In this document: in pieces, positions 54,573-64,000 of the stretch | Position numbering within the stretch: position 1 is the first letter of the stretch | Layout of the letters: every line of letters begins with the position of its first letter | NCBI RefSeq assembly: GCF_035961655.1 | Contig: NZ_CP108393.1 | Location: forward strand, 2,046,001 to 2,110,000 | Direction of reading: 5' to 3' | DNA: 64,000 bases | Source of the DNA: Streptomyces sp. NBC_01317 | GTDB lineage: Bacteria; Actinomycetota; Actinomycetes; Streptomycetales; Streptomycetaceae | The notes under the pieces: generated by a model | What the model saw: only the letters and a program-made list of their open reading frames with translations | Told to the model about the DNA's origin: nothing | Database searches by the model: none | Made by a program: the position numbers and the translations under genes

Positions 54573-55700
54573 TCAGGCGTACGGACTGTCGGCGCCCGCG
54601 GCGGCGGGCCGCGGGGCCCGGGCCGGGCAGCAACCGACCGGGCAGAGGTCGTGGCTGGGGCCGAGCGCCCCCAGGGCGCAGCGCTCCACCGGCTGCCCCC
54701 GTTCGGCGGCGGCCCGCTCCAGCAGGAGATCACGTACGGCCGCGGCGAAGCGCGGGTCCGCGCCCACGGTGGCCGAGCGGCGGACGGGCAGGCCCAGCTC
54801 CGCGGCCTTGGCGGTGGCCTCGGTGTCGAGGTCGTACAGGACCTCCATGTGGTCCGAGACAAAGCCGATGGGGGCCATCACGACGGCGGGGACGCCCTGT
54901 TCACTCAGCGTCTCCAGGTGGTCGCAGATGTCCGGTTCGAGCCAGGGGATGTGGGGGGCGCCGCTGCGCGACTGGTAGACGAGCCGCCACGGATGCTCGA
55001 CGCCGGTCTCCGCGCGGACGGCGTCCACGATCACCCGCGCCGCGTCGAGGTGCTGGGCGACGTACGCGCCGCCCTCGCCGTGCTCGTCCACGGGGCCCGA
55101 GGTGTCGGCCGCCGCGACCGGGACGGAGTGGGTCGTGAAGGCGAGGTGCGCCCCCGCCCGTACGTCCTCGGGCAGGTCGGCCAGGGAGGCGATCACGCTG
55201 TCGGTCATGGGGCGCAGGAAGCCGGGGTGGTTGAAGTAGTGCCGCAGCTTGTCCACGCGGGGCGGTTCGATCCCCTCGCCGACGAGGGTGGCGAGGGCGT
55301 CGGCGAGGTTCTCGCGGTACTGGCGGCAGCCCGAGTAGGAGGCGTACGCGCTGGTGGCCAGGACGGCGATCCGGCGCCGGCCGTCCTTGGCCATCTCCCG
55401 CAGGGTGTCGGTGAGGTAGGGCGCCCAGTTCCGGTTCCCCCAGTAGACCGGCAGGTCCACGTCGTGCGCGGCGAAGTCCTCTCGCAGCGCGTCCAGGAGG
55501 GCGCGGTTCTGTTCGTTGATCGGGCTGACGCCCCCGAACAGGAAGTAGTGCTTACCCACTTCCTTGAGCCGCTCCTCGGGGATGCCGCGGCCCTTGGTCA
55601 CGTTGGCCAGGAACGGAACCACGTCGTCCGGTCCTTCGGGGCCGCCGAAGGACAACAGGAGCAGGGCGTCGTACGGGGTGGTGGGGTGCTGTTCGGGCAT
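54573..55700 (-). CDS. hemH: Ferrochelatase (actinobacterial, coproporphyrin type)
   Basis: A 375-residue ferrochelatase. It inserts iron into (copro)porphyrin III for haem. Seen: [13 protein letters not shown], the metal-binding histidine in [34 protein letters not shown] and a C-terminal extension with cysteines ([19 protein letters not shown]) of the actinobacterial 2Fe-2S kind. Actinobacteria use coproporphyrin III, so cpfC is an equally good name. ATG 55700 follows AGGA. Confidence 0.95.
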   Translation of the reverse strand: MPEQHPTTPYDALLLLSFGGPEGPDDVVPFLANVTKGRGIPEERLKEVGKHYFLFGGVSPINEQNRALLDALREDFAAHDVDLPVYWGNRNWAPYLTDTLREMAKDGRRRIAVLATSAYASYSGCRQYRENLADALATLVGEGIEPPRVDKLRHYFNHPGFLRPMTDSVIASLADLPEDVRAGAHLAFTTHSVPVAAADTSGPVDEHGEGGAYVAQHLDAARVIVDAVRAETGVEHPWRLVYQSRSGAPHIPWLEPDICDHLETLSEQGVPAVVMAPIGFVSDHMEVLYDLDTEATAKAAELGLPVRRSATVGADPRFAAAVRDLLLERAAAERGQPVERCALGALGPSHDLCPVGCCPARAPRPAAAGADSPYA

Positions 55701-55881
55701 GTTTTGATCCTGCCATCCGCCGGGGTACGGCGGATCACCGCCGCCCCCGGGGCGTTGCCTTCGGGCCACCCGGCCCTGTCGGCCGGCCCGCGGCGGAAAA
55801 AGCGATGGGCACGCCCGGAATCCGGTCGTAGGCTGTGGCCGCCTCAGTGATTCCCTGAGTGTTTCCCTGCCGGAGCGCCGT

Positions 55882-57135
55882 GTGCTCAGTTCCTACCGCT
55901 CGATCTTCTCCGCTCCCGGGACCAGGGGTTTCAGCGCCGCCGGTCTGCTCGGCCGGCTCCCGTTCGCCATGCTCGGCATCGGCGTCGTGACGATGGTCTC
56001 CCAGCTCACCGGGCGGTACGGCCTGGCCGGCGCGCTGGCCGCCACCCTCGCCGCCGCCGAGGCCGTGGCGGGCCCGCAGATATCCCGGCTGGCCGACCGG
56101 TACGGGCAGCGGCGGGTCCTGCGCCCGGCGACCCTGGTCGCCGCGACCGGCATCGCGGGCCTGCTGGTCTGCGCCCAGCGGGGCGCCCCGGAGTGGACGC
56201 TGTTCGTCTTCGCCGTGGCGGGGGGCTGCATACCGGGCGTGGGATCGATGGTGCGGGCCCGCTGGGCGGCGATCCTGCGCGGCTCGCCCCGCGCCCTGCA
56301 CACCGCGCACGCGTGGGAATCGATCATGGACGAGCTGTGCTTCATCGTCGGCCCGATCGTCTCCATCGGGCTCTCCACCGCGTGGTTCCCCGAAGCGGGT
56401 CCGCTGCTCGCCGGGGTCTTCCTGGTGGCCGGGGTGCTCTGGCTGACGGCGCAGCACGCGACGGAACCCGTACCGCAGCCGCGTGAGCGGCACATCCGCG
56501 GCGGCGCGCTGCGCTCCCCCGGGCTGCGGGTGCTCGTGGCCACCTTCGTCGCGACCGGGGCGATCTTCGGGGCCGTGGACGTGGTGACGGTCGCCTTCGC
56601 GGACGAGCGGGGGCACAAGGCGGCGGCCAGTCTGGTGCTCGCGGGCTACGCGTGCGGATCGTGCCTGGCGGGGGTGGTGTTCGGGCTGGTGCACGTGAAG
56701 GGTCCGCCCGCCCGGGGGTGGGTGGTGGGGGTCGGCGTGATGGCGCTGAGTATGATCCCCCTCCAACTGGCCGGGAACTTGCCGTTTCTGGCCGTGGCGC
56801 TCTTTGTCTCGGGCCTGTCCGTCGCACCGACGATGGTCAGCACCATGGCCCTGGTCGAAGCGCACGTACCGCGCAGCAAGCTGACCGAGGGCATGAGCTG
56901 GACGACCACCGGGCTCGCGGTCGGTGTCGCGCTCGGCGCCTCCACCGCCGGCCGGGTGGTGGACGAGGCCGGGACACGGGCGGGGTACGCGGTGCCCGCC
57001 GTGGCGGGAGCGCTCGCGGCCGCGGTGGCGTTCCTGGGGTACCGCCGGCTGCGCGAGCCGGTCACTGTTCGGGGAGGGCACGGGCCGGATGAGCGACGAC
57101 CGTACAGACACGACGAGCAGGACCGCGTGGCGTAA
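55882..57135 (+). CDS. MFS transporter
   Basis: A 417-residue permease with twelve predicted helices and the loop motif [17 protein letters not shown] between helices 2 and 3 (the usual GxLaDrxGrr). Other segments: [24 protein letters not shown] and [18 protein letters not shown]. Probably an exporter; the substrate is unknown. GTG 55882 has CGGAG upstream. The end overlaps the next gene by 47 bases. Confidence 0.9.
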   Translation: MLSSYRSIFSAPGTRGFSAAGLLGRLPFAMLGIGVVTMVSQLTGRYGLAGALAATLAAAEAVAGPQISRLADRYGQRRVLRPATLVAATGIAGLLVCAQRGAPEWTLFVFAVAGGCIPGVGSMVRARWAAILRGSPRALHTAHAWESIMDELCFIVGPIVSIGLSTAWFPEAGPLLAGVFLVAGVLWLTAQHATEPVPQPRERHIRGGALRSPGLRVLVATFVATGAIFGAVDVVTVAFADERGHKAAASLVLAGYACGSCLAGVVFGLVHVKGPPARGWVVGVGVMALSMIPLQLAGNLPFLAVALFVSGLSVAPTMVSTMALVEAHVPRSKLTEGMSWTTTGLAVGVALGASTAGRVVDEAGTRAGYAVPAVAGALAAAVAFLGYRRLREPVTVRGGHGPDERRPYRHDEQDRVA

Positions 57136-58420
57136 CTGGGCGGGGAACGTCACCGCCCGGCCCGCCCGTACGGTCTCCCCCGCCTCCGTGGACGAGCTGT
57201 CCGCGGTCGTCCGCAGGGCCGCCGCCGACGGGCTGAAGGTGAAGGCCGGCGGCACGGGGCACTCCTTCACCGCCGTGGCGGCCACCGACGGGGTACGGAT
57301 ACGGCCCGACCTGCTCACCGGTATCCGGGAGATCGACAGGACCGGCAGCCCGGCCACCGTCACGGTCGAGGCGGGGACGCCGCTCAAGCGGCTGAACGCG
57401 GCGCTGGCCAGGGAGGGTCTGTCGCTCACCAATATGGGCGACATCATGGAACAGACCGTCGCGGGCGCGATATCCACCGGCACGCACGGCACCGGCCGCG
57501 AGTCGGCGTCGATCGCGGCGCAGGTACGGGCCCTGGAGCTGCTCACCGCCGACGGTTCGCTGCTGAGGTGCTCGGCGGAGGAGAACGCGGACGTCTTCGC
57601 CGCGGCCCGGGTCGGCCTGGGCGCGCTGGGGGTGATCACGGCGGTCACGTTCGCCGTCGAGCCGGTCTTCCTGTTGACGGCGCGTGAGGAGCCGATGAGC
57701 TTCGACCGGGTCACGGCGGAGTTCGACCAGCACGTCGCCGAGAACGAGCACTTCGAGTTCTACTGGTTCCCGCACACGGGGAATTGCAGTACCAAGCGGA
57801 ACAACCGCAGCGCGGGCCTGCCCGCCCCGCTGGGCCGGGTGAGCGGCTGGGTGGAGGACGAGTTCCTCGCCAACGGTCTCTTCGAGGTCGTCTGTTCGGT
57901 CGGCAAGGCCGTTCCCATGGTCATCCCGCCGCTCGCGCGGGTCTCCAGCCGCGTCCTGTCGGCCCGCACGTATACGGACATCCCTTACAAGGTCTTCACT
58001 TCTCCGCGCCGGGTGCGTTTTCTGGAGATGGAGTACGCCCTCCCCCGGGAGGGCGTGGTGGAGGCGTTGCGCGAGGTCAAGGCCATGGTCGAGCGGTCCC
58101 CGCTGAAGATCAGCTTTCCGGTGGAGATCCGGACGGCGCCCGCGGACGACATCCCGCTGTCGACGGCGTCGGGGCGGGAGAGCGCGTACATCGCGGTCCA
58201 TCTGTACCGGGGCACGCCGCACCGCTCGTACTTCACGGCGGTGGAGCGGATCATGATCGCGTACGGCGGCCGGCCGCACTGGGGCAAGGTCCACACGCGG
58301 GACGCGGCGTACCTCGCGGGGGTGTATCCGCGCTTCGCGGAGTTCACGGCGGTACGGGACCGGCTCGACCCGGACCGGCTGTTCGGGAACGACTATCTGC
58401 GGCGGGTCATCGGGGACTGA
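57089..58420 (+). CDS. FAD-linked D-arabinono-1,4-lactone oxidase family protein
   Basis: A 443-residue flavoenzyme. The FAD-binding half has VKAGGTGHSFTAVAATDGV, VEAGTPLKRLN, and SISTGTHGTG-like GAISTGTHGTG. The C-terminal ALO half ends in HWGKVHTRDAAYLAGVYPRF. The family oxidises aldonolactones or alditols (xylitol oxidase relatives). ATG 57089; GGGGAGGG lies ~11 bases upstream. Overlap with the MFS gene suggests coupling. Confidence 0.92.
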   Translation: MSDDRTDTTSRTAWRNWAGNVTARPARTVSPASVDELSAVVRRAAADGLKVKAGGTGHSFTAVAATDGVRIRPDLLTGIREIDRTGSPATVTVEAGTPLKRLNAALAREGLSLTNMGDIMEQTVAGAISTGTHGTGRESASIAAQVRALELLTADGSLLRCSAEENADVFAAARVGLGALGVITAVTFAVEPVFLLTAREEPMSFDRVTAEFDQHVAENEHFEFYWFPHTGNCSTKRNNRSAGLPAPLGRVSGWVEDEFLANGLFEVVCSVGKAVPMVIPPLARVSSRVLSARTYTDIPYKVFTSPRRVRFLEMEYALPREGVVEALREVKAMVERSPLKISFPVEIRTAPADDIPLSTASGRESAYIAVHLYRGTPHRSYFTAVERIMIAYGGRPHWGKVHTRDAAYLAGVYPRFAEFTAVRDRLDPDRLFGNDYLRRVIGD

Positions 58421-59267
58421 CGCCCGCCCGGGGCGCGGCCGGGGTCGTGTCCGGGTCCGGGGGTGTTCCGGCGGGCGGGGTGGCCGGGGGCGGGGTGGTG
58501 GCGGAGTGCGAGTGCGAGGGCGTCGGGGTCGGGGACGCGGGTGGGGTGGTGCCGCCGTCCTGGCCCGTACCGCCGCCGGAGGTGGTGCTCGGCGGGGGCG
58601 AGGCCGGGTCCGTACCGCCGCCGGACGCGCCACCGCTGCCGGTGCCGGGCGGGCCGCTCGGGTCCTGGCCCGGGGCGGGGGTGCCGCCGGGTGTCCGGGA
58701 GGGGGCGGACCGGTGGTGGCCGCCGCTGACGGCGGTCCCGACCGTTGTCCCCTTGCCGCCGCTCAGGTCGTGGCCCGAGATCAGTTCGAAGCCGGTGATG
58801 CCGATCATCGCCACCAGGAAGACCACGACGGCGGCCCGGACCGGGCGCTTCCATCCACGGACCCGCGTGCCGTGGACGGTGGCCTCGCCGAACTCCCCGG
58901 TGGCCCTGCCGAACTCCCCGTCCGGGGTCCGGTCCGGTTGAGCCTTCCGTAGCGACGGCGGTTCGGCCGGGACCTGACGGCCCTTCGGTTTCGCCTGGAC
59001 CGTCACCACGCGTATCTGCTCGCCGGTGCGGCGGAAGACGTGCTGGAAGACCGACGCCCCGCAGGTGGCGACCACGCTGACGACGCCGGCGCCGATGATC
59101 GTGCCGTACACGCCGAGCTGGGAGGCGAGGACGGCCGCCGTGATCGCCGCCACCGCGCTGCCCGCGACCTGCGGCACACTCAGATCCAGCCGCTTCTGTG
59201 TCAGTTTTGCGTCGTTCTCTCCCTGGTCTTCCCGCTCGTACCTGCCGTCGTTCTTCCTCTGGTCCAT
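58407..59267 (-). CDS. Membrane protein with long Pro/Gly/Thr-rich tail
   Basis: A 286-residue protein. A charged N-terminus (with DLSVPQVAGSAVAAITAAVL leading into the first hydrophobic hairpin), a basic linker, a second helix (AAVVVFLVAMIGITGFELI), then ~120 residues of low-complexity Gly/Pro/Ser/Thr, likely outside the membrane. ATG 59267 has AGGGGG upstream. It converges with the oxidase gene, overlapping 14 bases. Function unknown. Confidence 0.8.
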   Translation of the reverse strand: MDQRKNDGRYEREDQGENDAKLTQKRLDLSVPQVAGSAVAAITAAVLASQLGVYGTIIGAGVVSVVATCGASVFQHVFRRTGEQIRVVTVQAKPKGRQVPAEPPSLRKAQPDRTPDGEFGRATGEFGEATVHGTRVRGWKRPVRAAVVVFLVAMIGITGFELISGHDLSGGKGTTVGTAVSGGHHRSAPSRTPGGTPAPGQDPSGPPGTGSGGASGGGTDPASPPPSTTSGGGTGQDGGTTPPASPTPTPSHSHSATTPPPATPPAGTPPDPDTTPAAPRAGVSPR

Positions 59268-59617
59268 CTCCACCCCCTGCCGACCCATCTGTCCCACCCT
59301 GCACCAGGAAGGGACCGTTGAGCGAAGGGAATCGTTCCGCTTCTGTGGATTGTGTGAAGCTTGACACGCGCGTGCGACGGATGCCCGGGCCCAACTCCCG
59401 TGCCGGTGGAGAACTTGGGCGGCGTGCCGCTCCACCCGCATGGCCCAAATGGAGTACTGTGGCGAGCCCTGGGGCCGGACTCCCGCGATCCAGGGCACTT
59501 GCCCGACACGCCGGGCAGCACGGCAAGGTTGTGGCAGGCTGCACCCGGGCAGGCCACACTCGACTAGCGGAAGCAGCGACGCACGTGACGTCGGCAGGCA
59601 CCACCCGGGAGGTCCCC
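59268..59617. other. Divergent intergenic region before sepH
   Basis: 350 bases without a gene between two divergent starts. A TTGACA lies at 59361-59366, but no -10 box at good spacing follows, so promoters are not assigned. Confidence 0.4.
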
Positions 59618-60652
59618 ATGCCCGAACTGCGTGTCGTGGCCGTCTCCAACGACGGCACACGACTGGTGCTCAAGGCTGCGGACAGCACGGAATACACGCT
59701 TCCGATCGACGAGCGGCTCCGGGCTGCCGTCCGCAACGACCGCGCCCGGCTCGGCCAGATCGAGATCGAGGTGGAGAGCCATCTCCGGCCTCGTGACATC
59801 CAGGCCCGGATACGGGCGGGCGCCTCCGCCGAGGAGGTCGCGCAGCACGCCGGCATCCCGGTGGACCGGGTCCGCCGGTTCGAGGGCCCGGTGCTGGCGG
59901 AGCGCGCCTTCATGGCCGAACGGGCCAGGAAGACCCCCGTACGCCGGCCCGGTGAGAACGCGGGACCCCAGCTCGGTGAGGCCGTGCAGGAGCGCCTGAC
60001 CCTGCGTGGCGCCGAGAAGGAGACCGTCCAGTGGGACTCCTGGCGCCGCGACGACGGCACGTGGGAAGTCCTGCTCGTCTACCTGGTCGCGGGTGAACCG
60101 CACTCGGCGAGCTGGACGTACGACCCGCCCAGGCGGCTGGTCCAGGCCGTCGACGACGAGGCGCGCGCGCTGATCGGTGACACGGACGACACGCTCGCTA
60201 CAAAGGAGCCGAGCTTCCCGTTCGTGCCCCGGATCGCCCGGCTGCCGCGCGACCGGCCGATGGACCGCGCGCTCGACCGGGGGCCCGAGCGTGCCTCGCT
60301 GCCGGAGTCGGACGAGAGCGAGCGGGACTCGCTGACCAGCCTGCTGGAGGCGGTGCCCAGCTTCCGGGGCGACATGGTCGTACCGGAACGGCCCGCGCCG
60401 CCGGAGCCGCCCGACGTTGATCCGGGGCCGGCCCCGGACGAGGAGGAGCCGGTCGCGCCCGCCGCGTCGGCCGGTGCCGGTTCGGCGTACGCGGACGTGC
60501 TGATGCCGCGCTCCGTGACGGGTCATCGCGACCGGCTCACGGGCACGACGGACCGCCAGGCGGAGGCGGACGGCGTCCGTCCGGGCCGCCGGGCGGCGGT
60601 GCCGAGCTGGGACGAGATCGTGTTCGGTACGAGACGGAAGAAGCAGGACTAG
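59618..60652 (+). CDS. sepH: SepH, cell division regulator (DUF3071)
   Basis: A 344-residue protein: N-terminal DUF3071 region (PELRVVAVSNDGTRLVLKAA, YTLPIDERLRAAVRNDRARL) with a helix-turn-helix (LRPRDIQARIRAGASAEEVAQHAGIPVDRVRRFEGPV), and a flexible Pro/Glu-rich C-terminus ending PSWDEIVFGTRRKKQD. SepH binds FtsZ and promotes its assembly in Streptomyces division. ATG 59618 has GGGAGG upstream. Confidence 0.95.
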   Translation: MPELRVVAVSNDGTRLVLKAADSTEYTLPIDERLRAAVRNDRARLGQIEIEVESHLRPRDIQARIRAGASAEEVAQHAGIPVDRVRRFEGPVLAERAFMAERARKTPVRRPGENAGPQLGEAVQERLTLRGAEKETVQWDSWRRDDGTWEVLLVYLVAGEPHSASWTYDPPRRLVQAVDDEARALIGDTDDTLATKEPSFPFVPRIARLPRDRPMDRALDRGPERASLPESDESERDSLTSLLEAVPSFRGDMVVPERPAPPEPPDVDPGPAPDEEEPVAPAASAGAGSAYADVLMPRSVTGHRDRLTGTTDRQAEADGVRPGRRAAVPSWDEIVFGTRRKKQD

Positions 60653-60684
60653 TCGGAAGACCGGCAGAGCTGGTCGGAGACCTC

Positions 60685-60720
60685 GGAGGAGCGCCGCCCG
60701 CACGTGGGCGGCGCTCCTCC
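60685..60720. terminator. Strong terminator
   Basis: GGAGGAGCGCCGCCC and its exact complement form a 15-bp stem around GCACGT, between convergent sepH and the sulfurtransferase gene. Confidence 0.85.
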
Positions 60721-60755
60721 GCCCGTACGGACGCTCGTACGAACCAGGGGCAGGT

Positions 60756-61586
60756 CTAGCGCGGGTCCGGGCCCGTGGCGACCGGGCGTGACTCGTCCGA
60801 GGACCACTCCGACCAGGAGCCCGCGTACAGGGCCGCCCGGTGTCCGGCGATCTCCAGGGCCAGCACCTCATGGGCCCCGGAGACGCCCGAGCCGCAGTAC
60901 ACCCCCACGTTCTTGGTCTCCTCCGTGGCTCCCAGCGCGCCGAACCGGGCGGTGAGGCGGTCGGCGGGCAGGAAGCGGCCGTCCTCGGCCACGTTCTCCG
61001 TCGTCGGGGCGGACACCGCGCCCGGGATGTGGCCGCCGACCCGGTCGATCGGCTCGACGTCCCCGCGGTAGCGCTCCGCCGCCCGCGCGTCCAGCAGCAG
61101 GCCCTCGTCCGCCAGCGCCGCCGCGCCGTCCGCGTCCAGCAGCGGCATCCCGCCCGGCACCGGCGCGAAGTCGCCCTCGGCCGGGGACGGGGTGTCGGTG
61201 GAGAGCGGGCCGGTCCAGGCCGCGAGGCCGCCGTCCAGGACCCGTACGTCCAGGTGGCCGGTCCAGCGCAGCAGCCACCACGCGCGGGCGGCCGCCCAGC
61301 CCTGACCCCCGTCGTACACGACCACGGGCGTGTCCGCCGAGACGCCGGCCCGGCGCATCACCGCGCCGAAGGCCGCCACGCCCGGCAGCGGGTGCCGGCC
61401 GCCGGCGCCTGCCGGGCCCGCCAGCTCCCTGTCGAGGTCGATGTAGACGGCGCCCGGCAGATGCCCCGCGTCGTACGCGGGACGCCCTGGAGGGCCGCCC
61501 AGGCTCCAGCGCACATCCAGGAGGACGGGCGGTCGCGGCCCGGCTGACTCGCCCGCGAGTTGGGCGGCGGAGATGATGGCAGTCAT
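60756..61586 (-). CDS. sseA: Thiosulfate/3-mercaptopyruvate sulfurtransferase (double rhodanese)
   Basis: A 276-residue protein with an inactive N-terminal rhodanese domain (LLDVRWSLGGPPGRPAYDAGHLPGA) and a catalytic C-terminal one with LLDARAAERYRG and the loop CGSGVSG, whose Cys carries the persulfide. ATG 61586, GAGGAT upstream. Divergent from the VOC gene. Confidence 0.92.
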   Translation of the reverse strand: MTAIISAAQLAGESAGPRPPVLLDVRWSLGGPPGRPAYDAGHLPGAVYIDLDRELAGPAGAGGRHPLPGVAAFGAVMRRAGVSADTPVVVYDGGQGWAAARAWWLLRWTGHLDVRVLDGGLAAWTGPLSTDTPSPAEGDFAPVPGGMPLLDADGAAALADEGLLLDARAAERYRGDVEPIDRVGGHIPGAVSAPTTENVAEDGRFLPADRLTARFGALGATEETKNVGVYCGSGVSGAHEVLALEIAGHRAALYAGSWSEWSSDESRPVATGPDPR

Positions 61587-61645
61587 GGATGCATCCTCGC
61601 GCATCCTTACGTACCGCCACCACAACGGTCCGAGGAGCAGTGACG

Positions 61646-62521
61646 ATGACCGACGCACCGGTCCGGCGCACCCCGGGCACCCCCTGCTGGGTCAGCCTGA
61701 TGGTGCACGACGTGCCCGCGACCGAGGCGTTCTACGGCGCGCTGTTCGGATGGGAGTTCGTGCCGGGGCCGCCCGAACTGGGACTGTACGTGCGGGGCCG
61801 GATCGGCGAGGACGAGATCGCGGGCATCGGCCAGCTCCAGCCGAACCCGATGCTCCGGGTCGCCTGGTCCGCGTACCTGGCGACGGACGACGCCGACGCG
61901 ACGGCGAGCGCGGTCAGGATCAACGGCGGGACGGTCGCGGTCCCGCCGCTGGCGGCGGGGCGGGCCGGGCGGCTGTCCATCGCGTCGGACCCGGCGGGCG
62001 CCCTGTTCGGGCTCTGGGAGGCGGGGACCCATGTCGGCACGATGGTCTCCGGGCCGCACGGCACCCCCGTCTGGTGCGAGCTGATCACGCCGGAGACGGC
62101 GTCCATCGGCGCGTTCTACCGGGGCCTGTTCGCGTACGACGAGCCCGCCGGCGGCGCGGGCGGCGGCGGTTCGGGGCCGGACGTCCAGACGCTGGCGCTG
62201 GCGGGGACACCGGTGGCGTCGCTGCACGGCATCGGCAGCGGTCGCTTCCGGGAGCGGCACCCGCACTGGATCGTCTACTTCGAGGTGGACGACACGGACG
62301 CGGCGGCGGCGATGGTGACCGAGCGGGGAGGCCAGGTGCTCCGGGCGCCCCGGGACGGCGCGCACGGGCGGACCGCGATCGTCACGGACCCGGAGGGCGC
62401 GCTCTTCGGGATCGTACGATCACCGGAACGGACCGTACGGTCACCGGAGGGTGAGAGCGGACCGTCGGCCGGGGGTGAGACCCCATGGTCAGCCGGGGGT
62501 GACGGGCAGGACGTCCGGTGA
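61646..62521 (+). CDS. VOC family protein, two glyoxalase-like domains
   Basis: A 291-residue protein with tandem glyoxalase/bleomycin-resistance folds: CWVSLMVHDVPATEAFYGALFGWEF and CELITPETASIGAFYRGLFAYD, each ending D(P)xGALFG(L/I). Metal-binding and substrate are unknown. A Gly/Pro tail of ~30 residues overlaps the opposing tdk end by 33 bases. ATG 61646 has GAGGAG upstream. Confidence 0.92.
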   Translation: MTDAPVRRTPGTPCWVSLMVHDVPATEAFYGALFGWEFVPGPPELGLYVRGRIGEDEIAGIGQLQPNPMLRVAWSAYLATDDADATASAVRINGGTVAVPPLAAGRAGRLSIASDPAGALFGLWEAGTHVGTMVSGPHGTPVWCELITPETASIGAFYRGLFAYDEPAGGAGGGGSGPDVQTLALAGTPVASLHGIGSGRFRERHPHWIVYFEVDDTDAAAAMVTERGGQVLRAPRDGAHGRTAIVTDPEGALFGIVRSPERTVRSPEGESGPSAGGETPWSAGGDGQDVR

Positions 62522-63139
62522 CAGCGCGCCCGCGTGGGACGCCGCGCTGGTCATCCTGCGCCGGTGGTGGCGCCGGCAGAGCACCTCGTACCCGACGTCC
62601 CCCGTCGAGTGGTGCACATCGCCCACCACGACCTGCGCGCCCTCGACCACCATCCGGCCGCCGACCGTCCTGGCGTTGTGCGTCGCCCGCGCGCCGCACC
62701 AGCACATGGCCTCGACCTGGAGGGCCTCGATCCGGTCGGCCAGCTCGATGAGGCGCTGGGACCCCGGGAACAGCTTCGTACGGAAGTCGGTGGTGATGCC
62801 GAAGGCGAAGACGTCCAGGTTGAGGTCGTCCACGATCCGGGCGAGCTGGTCGATCTGGCGGGGGGCGAGGAACTGCGCCTCGTCCACGATCACGTGGTCG
62901 GCGCGGCCGCCGCGGGTGATGTGGTCGACGAGGTAGGCGTACAGGTCCATGTCCTCGTCGGCCTCGACGGCGTCCGTGACCAGGCCCAGACGCGAGGACA
63001 GCTTGCCCTCGCCGGCCCGGTCGTCGCGCGTGAAGATCACGCCCTGGAGGCCACGCGCCGAACGGTTGTGCCCGATCTGGAGGGCCAGCGTGCTCTTCCC
63101 GCAGTCCATCGTTCCGGAGAAGAAGACGAGCTCTGGCAT
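62489..63139 (-). CDS. tdk: Thymidine kinase
   Basis: A 216-residue type II thymidine kinase that phosphorylates thymidine in the salvage pathway. Walker A GTMDCGKST (9-17), Walker B VIVDEAQFL, FAFGITTDFRTKLFPGS and zinc Cys pairs CWCGA and (later) CRRHH are visible. ATG 63139. Confidence 0.96.
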   Translation of the reverse strand: MPELVFFSGTMDCGKSTLALQIGHNRSARGLQGVIFTRDDRAGEGKLSSRLGLVTDAVEADEDMDLYAYLVDHITRGGRADHVIVDEAQFLAPRQIDQLARIVDDLNLDVFAFGITTDFRTKLFPGSQRLIELADRIEALQVEAMCWCGARATHNARTVGGRMVVEGAQVVVGDVHHSTGDVGYEVLCRRHHRRRMTSAASHAGALSPDVLPVTPG

Positions 63140-63209
63140 GCGGGGTGACGGCCTTTCGGATGTACGGGCAACTCTGCGCCCCGGAGCGCGCTGCTGGCGG
63201 ACCGGGCGA

Positions 63210-64000
63210 CTAGGAGCGTACTTCGAGGAGGGGGACCAACTGTTCGACGGGGGTCATCGAGCCGTGCATCCCGACCATCGCCGACTCGTGGGGCTCCTTC
63301 ACCGAGGCGGTGATCACGACGTCGGCGTGGGCCGCCGCGACCACGTCGCCGATCCTGCCGTACACCCGCTCCTCCACCGTGCCCGGCGGGCCGAACCAGC
63401 CCGCCTCGACGGCCTCGTCGCGGCTCGCCACCCAGAAGCGGTCGCCGATCACCTCGCGCCACACGGTCAGGACGTCGGCCTCGGCGCCCGGGACGGCGTA
63501 CACATGGCGGGCGCGGCCCTCGCCGCCCAGCAGGGCGACTCCGGCGCGCAGCTCCCAGTCCTCGTCGAAGTCGATGCGCGACTCGTCGTCGAAGGGGATG
63601 TCGATCATGCCGTGGTCGGCGGTCACGTAGAGCGCGGCGCGAGGCGGGAGTTGTTCGGCAAGGCGCTGGACGAGACGGTCGACGTACATCAACTGCCCGC
63701 GCCAGGCGTCGGAGTCGACGCCGAAGCGGTGGCCCTTGCCGTCGACCTCGCTGTAGTACGTGTACACCAGCGACCGGTCGGCGGCGGCGAGTTGGGCCGC
63801 GGCGAGGTCCATCCTGTCCTCGCCGGTGAGCCGGCCGTGGAACGTGCCGCCGCTCAGCGCGACCTGGGTGAGCGGGGTGTCGCGGAACGTCGGGGACGAG
63901 ACCTGGGCGGTGTGCACGCCGGCCGCGTCGGCGAGCTGGAAGACCGTCGGGTACGGCTGCCAGACGTGCGGCGCGGTCCAGGGCTGCCAGCGGAGCTGGT
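63210..64000 (-). CDS. Alkaline-phosphatase-superfamily phosphodiesterase/nucleotide pyrophosphatase, 5' end outside window
   Basis: The C-terminal ~263 residues of a type I phosphodiesterase/nucleotide pyrophosphatase-like protein. The frame is open to 64000, so the start lies beyond the window. YYSEVDGKGHRFGVDS and YVTADHGMIDIP hold the metal-binding Asp/His residues. The end is HGSMTPVEQLVPLLEVRS. Substrate unknown. The nucleophile region is outside the window. Confidence 0.9.
   Translation of the reverse strand, partial: QLRWQPWTAPHVWQPYPTVFQLADAAGVHTAQVSSPTFRDTPLTQVALSGGTFHGRLTGEDRMDLAAAQLAAADRSLVYTYYSEVDGKGHRFGVDSDAWRGQLMYVDRLVQRLAEQLPPRAALYVTADHGMIDIPFDDESRIDFDEDWELRAGVALLGGEGRARHVYAVPGAEADVLTVWREVIGDRFWVASRDEAVEAGWFGPPGTVEERVYGRIGDVVAAAHADVVITASVKEPHESAMVGMHGSMTPVEQLVPLLEVRS

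Overview
The window is chromosomal DNA of a Streptomyces-type actinomycete. It is very GC-rich, with GTG/TTG starts and short stop-start overlaps. It carries sepH, the cutRS redox two-component pair next to an actinobacterial ferrochelatase, an actinobacterial kdp operon, DUF3159/DUF3710/DUF3093/DUF4193 genes, and a DUF5753 HTH/DUF397/anti-sigma-like ATPase triad.

Layout. (A) 1-32,800 is an accessory, defence-type island. Its left edge holds a broken gene (1-789), a partial duplicate of the 3' end of the neighbouring RNA methyltransferase gene (947-1011) and the wreck of a Wadjet-like cassette (1388-2757). Then come a Ser/Thr kinase, a SNF2-type helicase (DrmD-like) and a 1692-residue adenine-N6 methyltransferase whose C-terminal part lies in markedly lower-GC DNA. 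These are followed by the regulatory triad (12.4-14.1 kb), a membrane-anchored hydrolase, a DUF262 protein, an AAA ATPase with a protein of unknown function, a minus-strand SF1 helicase with PLD-nuclease and DUF5710 domains, a 2275-residue DUF1998 helicase (DruE/DrmA-B-like) and a RelE-fold/UvrD helicase fusion. No integrase was seen.

(B) 32,740-64,000 is conserved core, starting with the RumA/RlmD-like methyltransferase whose 3' end is duplicated at the other end of the island. Next are an APC transporter, two TrkA-type K+ regulators (ceoB/ceoC-like), DUF3159 and OB-fold genes, the complete kdpFABC-DE operon, DUF3710, dut, DUF3093, a hypothetical gene, DUF4193, cutRS, an inositol monophosphatase-family gene, ferrochelatase, an MFS permease, an aldonolactone oxidase, a membrane protein, sepH, a sulfurtransferase, a VOC protein, thymidine kinase and a phosphodiesterase cut by the window edge.

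How the parts may work together. The island holds every activity known from DISARM (SNF2 helicase, adenine methylase, DUF1998 helicase, PLD nuclease), but in a Druantia-like fused architecture, together with extra ATPase/DUF262 and RelE-UvrD modules. It is best read as a composite anti-phage locus, possibly of undescribed type, built into the 3' end of a conserved RNA-methyltransferase gene. The core half is largely about potassium homeostasis (kdp and the TrkA-like pair), envelope/redox sensing and cell division.
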